From: Muraenolepis orangiensis
Lineage: Eukaryota; Chordata; Actinopteri; Gadiformes; Muraenolepididae
Length of the DNA: 64,000 bases
Direction: 5' to 3'
NCBI GenBank assembly: GCA_027704905.1
Contig: CM051019.1
Location: 23,203,199 to 23,267,198 of the forward strand
The notes beneath the pieces were generated by a model that did not search any database, was not told the DNA's origin, and was given only the letters and a program-made list of their open reading frames with translations. The position numbers were made by a program, and so were the translations under genes. Positions 43,394 through 54,060 of the stretch are shown in pieces (the stretch's first letter is position 1; the number at the start of each line of letters is the position of its first letter).

Positions 43394-44191
43394 GACTGAA
43401 TGGTGACAATCCATTTAAAAAATCTATTTAAATCTAATCTGTTATATCTCTAAGTAAATAGTATATTAGACAGGAAGAAAGAATCCACACAATAATACTA
43501 TTTATGATTGTACTTAATAATAAATAAAATCTAAAATGATTACCTCTTCAGTTTTGCCACGGCAGGCTGACGCCACCACACTGCTGGTGTGAGAAACCTC
43601 TAAATGTTGCTATTAATGAACTTTAACCAATTCATTCAAAAAGAATTCATTCAAAATCATAAAATAAACGTTTTAATTATTTCTTTAGTTATTTTTGTGT
43701 TTCTCTCTCTGGCGCCCCCCAGGGGAGGTGCGCCGCCTCACACCACTGGTTTAAGGATGGTCATAATGATGATAATGTCCCAGTGAATGTGTTGACACTG
43801 TGATGATGAGTAGTCGTTTGGTTCATAAGACATTCTGGCCTTACAGACAAGACCTCTATGAGACTTTTCAAACCTTAAAAATATTTGTTTTGTTTCCTTA
43901 AATACACTTATATCATTAAATATCTATAGGTTGTAAGTAACCTCTTGCGACCCAAATTTGATATCAGACAATCCCAAGTTCAAACCCTGGAAATCACTGG
44001 TTCACACAAACCTCTTGTTGGAAGCTATAGAGTAATATATATAACATAGTGTACTTGTTGTAGCATTATTATTAACATAGAACGCCCCCTACTAACCTCA
44101 AACCAGATCGTTTTTAATGCTATTTTCCAACGATACAAAGGAACACAACCCCTTAAGCTGCCTTAGTTTGAGTTTAGTTTTTGAAACTCAC

Positions 44192-44220
44192 AATGGTGGT
44201 GTCCTCTGGCGTCTTGTTTC
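44192..44220 (-). CDS. Ig receptor 1, cytoplasmic exon 1
   Basis: 29-nt exon, acceptor TCTTCACCAG, donor ACCATT|GTGAGT, phase 1 to 0, encoding NKTPEDTTI. The same 29-nt architecture with a NKMSAEECM product is at 51,356-51,384, which supports both as real exons of paralogous genes. Confidence 0.65.
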
Positions 44221-44303
44221 CTGGTGAAGAAGAAAGCCACGGTGAATGTTACCATGGTGATACCGGGTGTGTAGATAGACAGTAGACTGGGGTCAATTCT
44301 CAC

Positions 44304-44396
44304 CTCTCCTTCTGCACCAGCAAATGAGGAGAACCAGGGCAACGGTCAGCAAGACCGCTGTGCCTACCGCCACGCCCAGGACTAACGGCCATGTAG
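44304..44396 (-). CDS. Ig receptor 1, transmembrane exon
   Basis: Acceptor CTCTGTGTTGCAG, donor AGAGAG|GTGAGA, 93 bp, phase 1 to 1. Encodes TWPLVLGVAVGTAVLLTVAL then VLLICWCRRR: a 23-residue hydrophobic segment with no charged residue, followed by the CRRR stop-transfer signal. A membrane exon with phase-1 borders is typical of Ig-superfamily receptors. No charged transmembrane residue fits an inhibitory receptor that carries its own ITIM. Confidence 0.8.
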
Positions 44397-44442
44397 CTGC
44401 AACACAGAGGGAGTTTCAGTTAAGTGAAGGAGTTCTGTCAAG

Positions 44443-44645
44443 GGCGGCGCCGGAGGCTCAGGGGGAAGAGAGGCGGTCATGTGGTTGAATCCCTGGCTGC
44501 TCCTAGTGAAGTGTTGAGGTTCCTGACCTGACCTGACCTCACCCTAACGGGACCCGCGGGCTGTTCCCTTAGGTGGTTGACACCGTTGTCGGCATGTGAA
44601 TTAGTGAATGCGTGTGAGTTGGTGAATGCGTGTGAGTGGGTGCAC
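44443..44645 (+). mobile_element. tRNA-derived SINE
   Basis: A-box-like GGAGGCTCAGGGGGAAGAG at 44,452-44,470 and B-box-like GGTTGAATCCC at 44,482-44,492, then a GC-rich body with (CTGAC)n. The 3' part has GTGTGAGTTGGTGAATGCG repeats. Family not assigned. Confidence 0.6.
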
Positions 44646-44804
44646 GTCTAAAATTGAACTCAAAATAAAAACATCTTAAAAATGTTAACATAAATAGTTT
44701 ACCGTTCAAACTGAACCATGTGGGATGCATGTGGGGCATCCTACGTTTGAGGGTGAATACTGTTAGGTCGTCATGGTTGAATCACACTACCAAGTCCTAT
44801 CAGA

Positions 44805-45045
44805 GTAATGGGGTGATCGCGTGTGAGTGGGTGAATGCGTCTGAGTGGGTGAATGCGTGTGAGTGGGTGAATGCGTCTGAGTGGGTGAATGCGTGTGACT
44901 GGGTGCATGGGTGTGAGTGGGTGAATGTGTGTGAGGGGGTGAATGCATGTGAGTGGGTGAATGCCTGTGAGTGGGTGAATGCGTCTGAGTGGGTGAATGC
45001 GTGTGACTGGGTGCATGGGTGTGAGTGGGTGAATGCATGTTATTC
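44805..45045. repeat. 18-bp tandem repeat GTGAGTGGGTGAATGCGT, about 13 copies
   Basis: The unit matches the GTGAGTGGGTG/GTGAATGCGT sequence at the 3' part of the SINE at 44,590-44,640. A 126-bp block of seven units is itself duplicated. The period is a multiple of three, hence the long frame of VNACEW repeats. Confidence 0.95.
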
Positions 45046-45715
45046 GGTGAATCTTCCTCTTTTCAACTAAATTCTAATGCAAACTAGTTTTGCAGATTCA
45101 TTGCAACTTGTGGTTAATAACGTCCGTCCCCAGTCCCTCTGTGGCTGTCAACCAGAAGTAGGAAGTGTGACGCTCACCATAGGGGTTACAACACATAACT
45201 TTAGATGATTTTTACGATGTTGATGATTTATGATTATAAGTCCACACGGTATCACTGATAGACAGACAGAAAGGTTCCATTTGGAACACAACACAGCCCA
45301 AAGCAAGTTAGAGAAGACATACCTTTCACTGTGTGGTCGGAAACACAGAATTAGTATCTTCATCACTCTTTACAACAAATATGACGAAGATATGGTTTTT
45401 GGACAAGATCTAGATATTTTTTTTAATCTTGTATAAGTTAATAACTCAAACTAATGACTGAAGTTCATGTCTAAAAGTGAACTCAGAACAAAACAAACCA
45501 TCTTCAAATGTTAACATAATAGAGCTCATGTTTACAGTTAAAACTGAACAATGTGGGATGTTTTCATCCTACGTTTGTTGGTGATAGATGTTAGATCGTC
45601 AGGTTTCAAACACACGTACCTTGACCACTAGGACTTCCACTACCAAGTCATATCAGAGTAACAGTGGATTGATAAAGACCACATTTTGAAACGGCTCCAC
45701 AAGACAGAAATTAAA
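45046..45715. other. intronic-looking sequence, no exon recognised
   Basis: About 670 bp, AT-rich, between the transmembrane and stalk exons of Ig receptor 1. No supported exon. Confidence 0.35.
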
Positions 45716-45718
45716 TAC

Positions 45719-45766
45719 CTTTCGGTACAGTTGTGCTTGGTTTAGACGTGCTTGTGTAAGTTGGGC
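45719..45766 (-). CDS. Ig receptor 1, stalk exon
   Basis: 48-bp exon, acceptor GGAGCAGCAG (weak pyrimidine tract), donor CCGAAAG|GTATTT, phase 1 to 1. Encodes PTYTSTSKPSTTVPK, a Ser/Thr/Pro-rich segment typical of O-glycosylated juxtamembrane stalks. Its phases match the Ig exon upstream and the transmembrane exon downstream. Confidence 0.55.
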
Positions 45767-46577
45767 CTGCTGCTCCGTGTGGATTAAAACCAAGGACAGA
45801 GCAAAGGCCAAAACAAAGACACGTGGAATCAGTACAGTACTGTAACAACATGTGATCTTTATCACATCTTTAGCGCAAGTCTGGAGAGAAGCTGGAGGGA
45901 GACGAGCCAGAGGAAGACAAGGCTTCCAGTACTGTGTTGTGAGATTCATTAGTGCACTAAATATTAGGCTGTGACAATGCTGGGGTGAGAAAACTCTCCA
46001 TTTTGCTATTAATTGACGCTTATCAATTCATTCAAAATGTGTTTGTTCAAAAACATAAAACCAATTGTTGAACTTATTTGACATTCTGGGAAATGAGTTT
46101 CTCTGCTCCTCCCTTGAAACCCTGTGGGACCAGGTGAGTCCAGCACCCAGAAGGACTAGGCGACAAATCACTGTCTCTTTCTGTGTTTTCCAGATACCGA
46201 TTTACAACCACAGTCATGAGTGTGACCAACCAAGAAGCAGCAGGCCCCCGCAAACACCACCCATGTCTTAGCCTTGGTTTATGGAGGCCCCTACGGGCAG
46301 AACATGTTCATGGGGACCGGGACAATCAAATGAGAACCTTGGCTGGGGCAACGTTTACATTTACGCCTGGAGATCACCTTAAGGGACCCTCACACACAGG
46401 CTATTGGTTTTTAAGATTGAAATATAGGAATACTTTTATTTATTTATTTTAAGATTGAAATATAGTAATACTTTTTTACACTTTTATAAATATTGGAATA
46501 TAGTAATACTTTTGGGTTCAATGGTTTGAACCCCAAACTCTACTTTTAGGTACATAGATTAAAATATAAATACTTAC

Positions 46578-46916
46578 TTAAGTTAAGTTGTAGGTCATAC
46601 CGTGCCCAATCGTTGTATGTTGATGATGAGTACGGTTTGCAGATGTTATCACCTTCATCTTTCTGACCCATCTTCTTTATGACCAGAGAACACTCCTCTG
46701 TAACACATAGTCTCTCCACGTGGTCATTGGTAACGTTCCCTTTATCAACCAATGTTTCAGTCTTTCCATTCTTAATTAATATCCATTCAATTGTGGAACA
46801 GTTATTTTGAGCCCCACCACACGGTAGAGAGACACAACCTCCAGCTCTGACCTCTGTTGTATTTCCATACTTAGAGTAAGGTACTTTGTGACATTTGTCT
46901 TTGTTTTTAAGTAGAT
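46578..46916 (-). CDS. Ig receptor 1, immunoglobulin V-like domain exon
   Basis: 339-bp exon, acceptor ATCTCTTTCTCACAG, donor CTTAA|GTAAGTA, phase 1 to 1 with 113 codons, the classical Ig-domain exon pattern. Reads CHKVPYSKYGNTTEVRAGGC, VSLPCGGAQNNCSTIEWILI and ECSLVIKKMGQKDEGDNIC. It has the B-strand Cys (VSLPC), the core Trp (IEW) and the F-strand Cys, with NIC where YxC is usual in DxGxYxC. An extra Cys pair is possible (GGC, NNC). It resembles the V-type domains of teleost innate immune receptors, but the subfamily is not assigned. The leader exon was not found. Confidence 0.8.
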
Positions 46917-46996
46917 CTGTGAGAAAGAGATCGTTCAGCTATGTAAGGGGTAACACTTTACAATAATGGTACATGAATTAGCATTAGTATATTTAA

Positions 46997-47034
46997 AGTG
47001 GTTCTTACCTTTGCACGACTTGGAACTGGACATA
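46997..47034 (-). other. donor-bearing sequence abutting a (GATA)n repeat
   Basis: Minus strand reads ATGTCCAGTTCCAAGTCGTG CAAAG|GTAAGA, a good donor in phase 1, compatible with the Ig exon at 46,916. Its upstream part is replaced by (GATA)n at 47,036. It may be the 3' end of a leader or preceding exon disrupted by the microsatellite, or chance. Confidence 0.25.
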
Positions 47035-47035
47035 T

Positions 47036-47229
<194 letters not shown>

Positions 47230-47407
47230 GTCTGTCTGTCTCTAACTTTATGTCTGTGTGTCTGTCTCTATATATGTATCTGTCTGTCTGGTAACTCCAA
47301 CTACTGCTCACTGTGGAGAGAAGGCTACTTTCAGAGAGCACTCTGTCACTTCCTCAAACCTGTACTGTCCTCTCTTTTCACACAAGATCTTATCTTGTAG
47401 ACACACA

Positions 47408-47442
<35 letters not shown>

Positions 47443-47554
47443 GGTCCATTAGATGGACATATTTGGGCATATCAAAACATTTCCTAGTTGTTGATGTCAT
47501 CAGTGATCAGTGAAATACAGATGCTTAATGGCAAATCATTTAAGAGAGTTGTTT

Positions 47555-47662
47555 CTTGCCCTCAGGGGGCTAGGGGTTATGTTAACATGTGGCCTGTGAA
47601 GCCCTTAGAGACTGGGATTAATGACTATACAAATAGAATTGACTTGACTTGACTTGACCGGC
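47555..47662 (+). mobile_element. LINE/SINE 3' end with TTGAC tail
   Basis: GTGAAGCCCTTAGAGACTGG then ACTATACAAATAGAATTGAC and TTGAC repeats. Resembles the L2-type 3' ends carried by fish SINEs and LINEs. The body is not recognisable. Confidence 0.5.
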
Positions 47663-47904
47663 TTTCCACTTTAAAGGTGAGGTGATGGGCTGGATAAATA
47701 ACATATACAGTAACGGACTAACTGACTATGAAAGTGTCCATCCATACAGACTGACTTTAGTGAATGAGAATGATAAGGTCTAGATATTTACTCAACTAAA
47801 AATGAACTAGAAAGTTCCTCAGATGGCAGCAGTCACCTGAACTTGATATAGCTATAACTGAAGCTACGACTCAAGTCACTAGAAGCTGCTCATAGGAGTT
47901 GTTC

Positions 47905-48310
47905 TAAACTGTTGTTCTCTGGTCATGTAGCACCAGTTCTCTAGGGCTGTTGTTCCAACTGTTGTTCTCTGTTCATGTAGCACCAGTAATCTAGAGCTGT
48001 TGTTCTAACTGTTGTTCTCTGATCATGTAGCACCAGTTCTCTAGGGCTGTTGTTCCAACTGTTGTTCTCTGGTCATGTAGCACCAGTTCTCTAGGGCTGT
48101 TGTTCTCTGATCATGTAGTACCAGTTCTCCAGGGCTGTTGTTCCAACTGTTGTTCTCTGGTCATGTAGCACCAGTTCTCCAGGGCTGTTGTTCTCTGATC
48201 ATGTAGCACCAGTTCTCTAGGGCTGTTGTTCCAACTGTTGTTCTCTTATCATGTAGCACCAGTTCTCTAGGGCTGTTGTTCCAACTATTGTTCTCTGATC
48301 ATCTATCACC
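47905..48310. repeat. 50-bp tandem repeat, about 8 copies
   Basis: Units contain GTTGTTCTCTGATCATGTAG and CACCAGTTCTCTAGGGCTG. Some units are shortened by loss of TTCCAACTGTTG. A solo LTR is inserted at the right edge; the array resumes as GCACCAGTTCTC at 48,832. Confidence 0.9.
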
Positions 48311-48831
48311 TGTCACGGTTACGGTGGTTGGCAGGGGGCGTGGCCAAGCCGTGTGCGCTGGCGGCGTACACACACACCTGTCAACAATTGCCGTGGCTGA
48401 TGACTAATCACCTCACCTGGGGGTATATATACCCTGGCGTCCTGTTAACCCAGTGTTTGGTCGTACGTGGTGCTTATTACGTTGTACATTCTGGACGGAA
48501 TCGTTACGCCGATGTCCCGGAAATAGAGATTCTTTGCCTATCCCACGTCACCCGCCTGTCTCGCGTTACTGCGGTCTATACGAGCTCCCTTGCCTGTCTG
48601 GTACCTGTCGCTACTCAGACCTCCCGGTACCCAGACTTCTCTGCCGTCCCGGACTACTCGCCGGTCTACTCCCTGTCGGCACTACGCTGATCTGACCTCC
48701 CGGTATCCAGACCCCTTGCCTGTCCCCGGTCACCCTTGTGTGTTGTGTTTGCTTTGAATAAAGCTTTACGTATCGCTCCACTGTGTCTTGGTCTGCATTC
48801 TGGGTCCCACCGATCTATCCCATTCCTGACA
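48311..48831 (+). mobile_element. solo LTR, same family as 33,706
   Basis: 521 bp, begins TGTCACGGTTACGG and ends CATTCCTGACA (TGTCA...TGACA inverted ends). It has a TATATATA at 48,423 and AATAAA at 48,757. The flanking 5-mers TCACC and GCACC are a near-perfect target duplication. It shares its first about 130 bp with 33,706. No internal region is present. Confidence 0.85.
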
Positions 48832-48836
48832 GCACC

Positions 48837-49734
48837 AGTTCTCTATATTTTTTCATTGACAGTTTTATGAAAGGCCCTTCATCCCAGCAGAAATAAGTAA
48901 TAAAAAAATAAACATGAATCAATAAAAACATAATGCCACAGGGTGAATGGTATTGTTCTATTATCTTTTTATTATTTAAATGTAGACAATAATGGGAATC
49001 GGGTAGGAGGGAAAAAAATAACATTCTGTCATATTTAAATAATTGATTGGACAATTCAAATAACTCAAAACTTAAATAATAAAACCAATATATCCCCAAA
49101 ACATATTTTGGAGATATAAACATCTTAAATGTGTACATGCCTAGAAGAACAGAGATTATTGTATTATGCAAAACAGGAAGAAAACAGTAAAAACCCAAAA
49201 GCATGAACTGTAACATAACTAGAAGTAAGTCTATCAATGGAATCATGAAGGTCATTACAAGGACTAACAATTACATGAATTAATCTCACTGAATAAGGTA
49301 CGATCTCTTGTTGATTGTTCCGTTGATCTTGTTTCATATATTCTATGTTTGGTCTGTAGCGCCCTCTCAAGGACAATACATGAACTGATCCGTCCACCTA
49401 TCGGTGGACGAAGAGAAAATGGACGCCTGCGTCCACCGTGTCCCTGACACATGTGGGAGGGCCCCTAGTGTTCAAACCAGGGTTCACCGGGGCCCACTTG
49501 GTCCTGAAGCGGTGGAAAACACAAGTTGAACATGAGACGTATGATAAAACAATCACCTTTCTATCAGCAGTTGCACACAACCAGCGTATACCTTGTTCAC
49601 CCAGCAGCCATATTGGTTTACCCTTGTAGAACCTTGGAAACCATGACAAGTTGATGCATTCTTTTGTTTTGAGTCCTAGAAGGCTTCCCGTCCCAACAAA
49701 CCAATGTGAGGGGTATTCTCATAGGCTGTCCAAA
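48837..49734. other. AT-rich sequence without recognised gene
   Basis: About 900 bp. No Ig-type exon, repeat or mobile element was recognised. Confidence 0.35.
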
Positions 49735-50885
49735 ATTGTTCCCTCATTCCCTACTCCTTTCTGCCTACATAGGGAGTTCAATGGAGGACACTATATAGTG
49801 AAATCCTTCCCTCATTCCCTACTTCCTACTCCCTCTCTAGTAGTTCAATGTAGAGGACTATATAGTGAAATCCTTCCCTCATTCCCAACTTCCTACTCCC
49901 TCTCTAGTAGTTCAATGTAGAGGACTATATAGTGAAATCCTTCCCTCATTCCCAACTTCCTACTCCCTCTCTAGTAGTTCAATGTAGAGGACTATATAGT
50001 GAAATCCTTCCCTCATTCCCTACTTCCTACTCCTTCTCTAGTAGTTCAATGTAGAGGATTATATAGTGAAATCCTTCCCTTGTTCCCTACTTCCTACTCC
50101 CTCTCTAGTAGTTTAATGTAGAGGACTATATAGTGAAATCCTTCCCTCATTCCCTACTTCCTACTCCCTCTCTAGTAGTTCAATGTAGAGGACTATATAG
50201 TGAAATCCTTCCCTCATTCCCTACTTCCTACTCCTTCTCTAGTAGTTCAATGTAGAGGATTATATAGTGAAATCCTTCCCTTGTTCCCTACTTCCTACTC
50301 CCTCTCTAGTAGTTTAATGTAGAGGACTATATAGTGAAATCCTTCCCTCATTCCCTACTTCCTACTCCCTCTCTAGTAGTTCAATGTAGAGGACTATATA
50401 GTGAAATCCTTCCCTCATTCCCTACTTCCTACTCCTTCTCTAGTAGTTCAATGTAGAGGATTATATAGTGAAATCCTTCCCTTGTTCCCTACTTCCTACT
50501 CCCTCTCTAGTAGTTGAATGTAGAGGACTATATAGTGAAATCCTTCCCTCATTCCCTACTTCCTACTCCCTCTCTAGTAGTTCAATGTAGAGGACTATAT
50601 AGTGAAATCCTTCCCTCATTCCCTACTTCCTACTCCCTCTCTAGTAGTTTAATGTAGTTTCAGCGCTATGCATGATGGGATATATGCTCGGTTCGTGACC
50701 ATCGGTTGTACGCTACTTTTTTTACAATGCATTGTGGGATACGATGAGTGCACTATATCGGGTATATTAATTCTCAATATGCATTCAGACAGCACTATAC
50801 AATTGCAAACTCACTATGCACTATACATATACTACTGACTATCTTGTGCACTAGATAGTGAGTAGGGAGTGGTTTGGGACACAGC
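49735..50885. mobile_element. non-autonomous CACTATATAG repeat with expanded 67-bp array
   Basis: Contains about 13 tandem 67-bp units (49,765-50,655) with the block GAGGACTATATAGTGAAATC. It is followed by ACAATGCATTGTGGGATA and ends near GTGGTTTGGGACACAGCC. Every third unit in part of the array has GAGGATTATATAG and CCTTGTTCCC (near 50,056, 50,257 and 50,458), a 201-bp higher-order period. The unexpanded relative is at 41,915-42,260. Confidence 0.75.
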
Positions 50886-50959
50886 CATTGGGCCCAGCGG
50901 GAGGGACTGGCGTTGTGTGGACATGCGGTGGTGGGGTCACGTGAAGGCAGAAGGTTTAC

Positions 50960-51049
50960 CTGTGTTGAGCCTACTGGCCCCTGCTCACCCCACTGGACCA
51001 CAGAGGGGCCCCCGGGAGCCTCGTCCAGGTCCTGGTCCACGGTGTCCTG
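50960..51049 (-). CDS. Ig receptor 2, cytoplasmic exon 2
   Basis: Acceptor AACGTGTTCCAG, donor ACACAG|GTAAAC, 90 bp, phase 0 to 0. Encodes QDTVDQDLDEAPGGPSVVQW then GEQGPVGSTQ. It corresponds in position and phase to 42,802-42,861 of receptor 1. No tyrosine motif is present. An alternative donor GG|GTGAGC lies 35 bp earlier. Confidence 0.5.
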
Positions 51050-51355
51050 CTGGAACACGTTCACATAAGATAAGATAAGCACTTAATTTGTCCCAGATTA
51101 GATCAAAACATTTAAATACAAATGATAGCTGCAAAATAAAAGTGTATATATCTACACAATAACATTATTGTTCACATCCACGCTTAGTCAATACAGAAGG
51201 CAGCTCTGCTAGCGTTGATGTGCTCCGTGTGGATGGTTTTAATTCTATTCTCTACACTACGGAGCAACACAGTAATCAGACAACAGACATCCAGTCCCCC
51301 GGACCACCGATACAACCCGATACTCCTGGTCGTCCTCTGGGGTCTTTAAACTCAC

Positions 51356-51384
51356 CATGCACTCTTCAGCTGACATCTTGTTTC
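51356..51384 (-). CDS. Ig receptor 2, cytoplasmic exon 1
   Basis: 29 nt, acceptor CCCTTCACCAG, donor TGCATG|GTGAGT, phase 1 to 0, encoding NKMSAEECM. The length, phase and flanks equal the receptor 1 exon at 44,192-44,220. Confidence 0.6.
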
Positions 51385-51837
51385 CTGGTGAAGGGGAAAA
51401 CACAGCGTTTCCATGGCGATATAGAGGTGGGGGGGTAGATGTAAACGTGGTCAAACAGGTCAAAGTCAAGTGACTTAGTTGCACCGCCCTTAATCCCAGT
51501 TACAGTCTCAAGGGGCTTCACAGGCCCCTCCCCCAAGGCCTGAACTTTAGGACCAGGACACACTCCTCATAACAGGCACTATATGTGTTGTAAATGGCGT
51601 CTAAATGCTGCTTGGGAGGAGAAACAGAATGCAGAGCATTCTAGTCACATTATGCGGTCATTCAAGAAAGCATTTTTTAAAACATGTTTTTAAATGATAT
51701 TGTTTATGTGATTTCAATTACAACAATTACCTGAATTATTGACTTCTACCTGAGCACTGGTTCAGTTATTGGAGACTTGAATGAAATGAAATGCACTTTT
51801 GACTTCTGGTGACGAGTTGTTCTCTTACCATCCTTTG

Positions 51838-51906
51838 TTGAAACACTCTATTGTAAGTCGCTTTGGATAAAAGCGTCTGCTAAATGACTGTATTGTAATG
51901 TAATGT
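51838..51906 (+). mobile_element. teleost SINE/LINE 3'-end fragment
   Basis: TTGTAAGTCGCTTTGGATAA then AAGCGTCTGCTAAATGAC and a (TGTAA)n tail, a very common 3' end of fish interspersed repeats. Confidence 0.65.
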
Positions 51907-52021
51907 AACTACATCACCCGAAAGACATGCTATGAGAATTAACATTCATTATAGCTTGCTAGTTTTCCATTTTCTATTAAGTATCTTGTTATGATATGCC
52001 CAAATATGTCCATCAATGGAC

Positions 52022-52144
<123 letters not shown>

Positions 52145-52257
52145 TAATCTCTAGTGTGAAAAGAGTACAAATTTGAGAGTGAGAGTGCTCTCTGTAAGAA
52201 GCCTTGCTCTCCACATTTAGATGTTAAGCAAACTAAATGAGATGCACTCTACACATT

Positions 52258-52400
52258 ATTATAATAATAATTATTATTATTATAATTATTATTATTGTTC
52301 TTTTGTTTCCCCATAATTATTATTATTATTATTATTATTATTATTGTTCTTTCGTTTCCCAATTATAATTATTATTATTTGTATTATTATTTTTAATTAT
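52258..52400. repeat. (ATT)n microsatellite with duplicated linker
   Basis: ATT runs separated by two copies of TTGTTCTTT(T/C)GTTTCCC. Confidence 0.9.
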
Positions 52401-52518
52401 TAATCAAGAAGGAAGGAAGGAACACAGAACGGTGGCCCAACAGGCAGATTGCAGGGCGACTAAACAGTAATCAGACAGACAGAGGCTAACAAGATGGCGG
52501 TAGGCGGTCTCTCCTCAC

Positions 52519-52626
52519 CTCTCGTCCTCCACCAGCCAACGAGGCGGAGCAGAACCACCAGGGTGAGGACGGAGAAGCCCAGCAGCACCGCCACATGCAG
52601 CAGGACCCCAGGTCCCCACGTCACCG
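52519..52626 (-). CDS. Ig receptor 2, transmembrane exon
   Basis: Acceptor CTGATGTGTTGCAG, donor CGAGAG|GTGAGG, 108 bp, phase 1 to 1. Encodes VTWGPGVLLHVAVLLGFSVL, TLVVLLRLVGWWRTR. The position relative to the next exon and its phases match receptor 1's transmembrane exon. The ectodomain exons expected upstream (higher coordinates) are not present before the gypsy element at 52,942, nor visible beyond it to 64 kb. This gene is either interrupted, very long-introned, or a pseudogene. Confidence 0.7.
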
Positions 52627-52777
52627 CTGCAACACATCAGTCACAACATCTCCTGATTGTGAAGTGCGTTGAGGTCAGGCCACGGGTTAGAGAAGCACTT
52701 TATTCACTCACAGAGTCCATTCACCCATTTGTTAACAACCTACAGGGTATCTGTCTGGAACCACAGAAAACTAGAGT

Positions 52778-52815
52778 TCCCCCTCAGTAGAGCGCATATA
52801 CCTCCGCCCCACCAA
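52778..52815 (-). mobile_element. end of dispersed metazoan repeat
   Basis: The reverse complement contains GGAGGTATATGCGCTCTACTG, as in the repeat at 26,516-26,745. Confidence 0.5.
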
Positions 52816-52941
52816 ATAGTCCCCTGTGGTGAAAACGTGTGGTTGAGATGCAGTCAGATATGGTCCGGCTGTTAGAAGACACATAACCTGGACAGCAGCG
52901 TACCTGTTCAACTCATCATCACTCAAAACCTATAGACTAAC

Positions 52942-53124
52942 TGTTTTAATGTGGGGTTACTTTTCATTCAGGCAGTCAGACCTTCACCTGCGGGGTCCTA
53001 TGAGGCTCCTACTTAGGTAGTATAATGAGTAACAGCTGTGTGTTGCATTGGACCTGTATTGCATTTGACAGCTTGAAATAAACATCACAAACGAGCATTC
53101 GGACTGGACCTTTACATTATTACA
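52942..53124 (+). repeat. 5' LTR of the gypsy element
   Basis: 183 bp, begins TGTTTTAATG and ends CATTATTACA (imperfect inverted ends). Contains AATAAA in TTGAAATAAACATC. It differs from the 3' LTR at position 5 (T versus A). Confidence 0.9.
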
Positions 53125-53142
53125 TTGGCGACGAGGATGGGA
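53125..53142 (+). promoter_or_regulatory. primer-binding site
   Basis: TTGGCGACGAGGATGGGA directly after the LTR, in the TGGCGAC..GA.GGGA form usual for gypsy elements. The tRNA partner was not determined. Confidence 0.7.
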
Positions 53143-53172
53143 TAAACTTGCAGTTTAGCCGAACGGTAGAAA

Positions 53173-54060
53173 ATGACGACGTATGGGAAAATCCATGAGT
53201 TTGATCAGGAAACAGATGATTGGCAGCAGTACGTGGAACGTCTGGAATTCTACTTTGTGGCTAACAAGATCACAGATGCAGGACAAAAGCGAGCCATATT
53301 CCTGAGTGCATGTGGAGGAAAAGTCTACGCTATGCTGCGCGATTTGTGTCTGCCGGGTAAGCCAGGAGATTCTGACTTGACGGGGCTATTGAAACTTTTG
53401 AGTGATCACTTCACACCTAAACCCAGTGCCATTGTGGAGCGTTTTAAGTTTCATTCAAAAACGAGACAGCAAGGACAGTCTGTGTCATCATTTATAGCCG
53501 AGCTGAAGAGAATAACGGAACATTGTGGGTTTGGGGCTACGTTAAATGACATGATTCGAGACAGACTGGTGTGCGGGATTAATGACGATCGCATTCAAAG
53601 GCGTCTGTTATCAGAACCGGATGACAGACTCACGTTGGCCAGGGCTATTGAGGTAGCAATCACAATGGAAACAGCGGCTAAAGATATAGCGGAGCTGCAG
53701 CACACGGGAGGGGAGGGACCCATTCATAAGGTGCAACTACAACCTGTAGCACCGGAGCGGAGACCACCGTCGGCAGGATGTTACAGATGTGGAGGAAATC
53801 ACGGGCCGGCGGATTGCCGATTCATAGATGCAGTTTGCCACAACTGCCAAAGGCGAGGACATTTGGCTAGAAAATGCCGCAGCCCCAGGCAGGTCAGACA
53901 GCCAAGACAGAACCGGGGACAGGGACTGGGTGCAACCCACATACTGGAGTATGAAGAGGAGGATTATACACACAATCTGTATAATCTGGATGATGGAGAG
54001 AGAGTGGAGCCATACAGAGAGCAAGTGTCGGTGAATGGACATGAATGGACTTTGAAGTAG
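53173..54060 (+). CDS. gag: gypsy Gag polyprotein
   Basis: 295 residues, open throughout. The N-terminal two-thirds is a capsid-like helical domain (for example DDWQQYVERLEFYFVANKI, LLKLLSDHFTPKPS, ERFKFHSKTRQQGQSVSSFI). Two zinc knuckles follow at about residues 198-235: CYRCGGNHGPADC (CX2CX3HX4C, one residue shorter than usual) and CHNCQRRGHLARKC (CX2CX4HX4C). A basic tail follows. It would package element RNA into particles. The stop at 54,058 overlaps the protease frame by 16 bp in the -1 frame. No canonical slippery heptamer is obvious, so this may be a mutation rather than programmed frameshifting. Confidence 0.92.
   Translation: MTTYGKIHEFDQETDDWQQYVERLEFYFVANKITDAGQKRAIFLSACGGKVYAMLRDLCLPGKPGDSDLTGLLKLLSDHFTPKPSAIVERFKFHSKTRQQGQSVSSFIAELKRITEHCGFGATLNDMIRDRLVCGINDDRIQRRLLSEPDDRLTLARAIEVAITMETAAKDIAELQHTGGEGPIHKVQLQPVAPERRPPSAGCYRCGGNHGPADCRFIDAVCHNCQRRGHLARKCRSPRQVRQPRQNRGQGLGATHILEYEEEDYTHNLYNLDDGERVEPYREQVSVNGHEWTLK

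Noticed and set aside
43560..43600. Possible extra exon of Ig receptor 1 ending GAAGAG|GTAATC
   Set aside because: No acceptor gives the phase 0 entry needed after the 44,192 exon, and one frame has an early stop.
44720..45070. 116-codon frame with VNACEW repeats
   Set aside because: Translation of the 18-bp minisatellite in an intron-like region.
54045..54060. Programmed -1 frameshift between gag and pol
   Set aside because: The overlap exists but no slippery heptamer or clear downstream structure was seen, and other indels in pol make a mutation equally likely.
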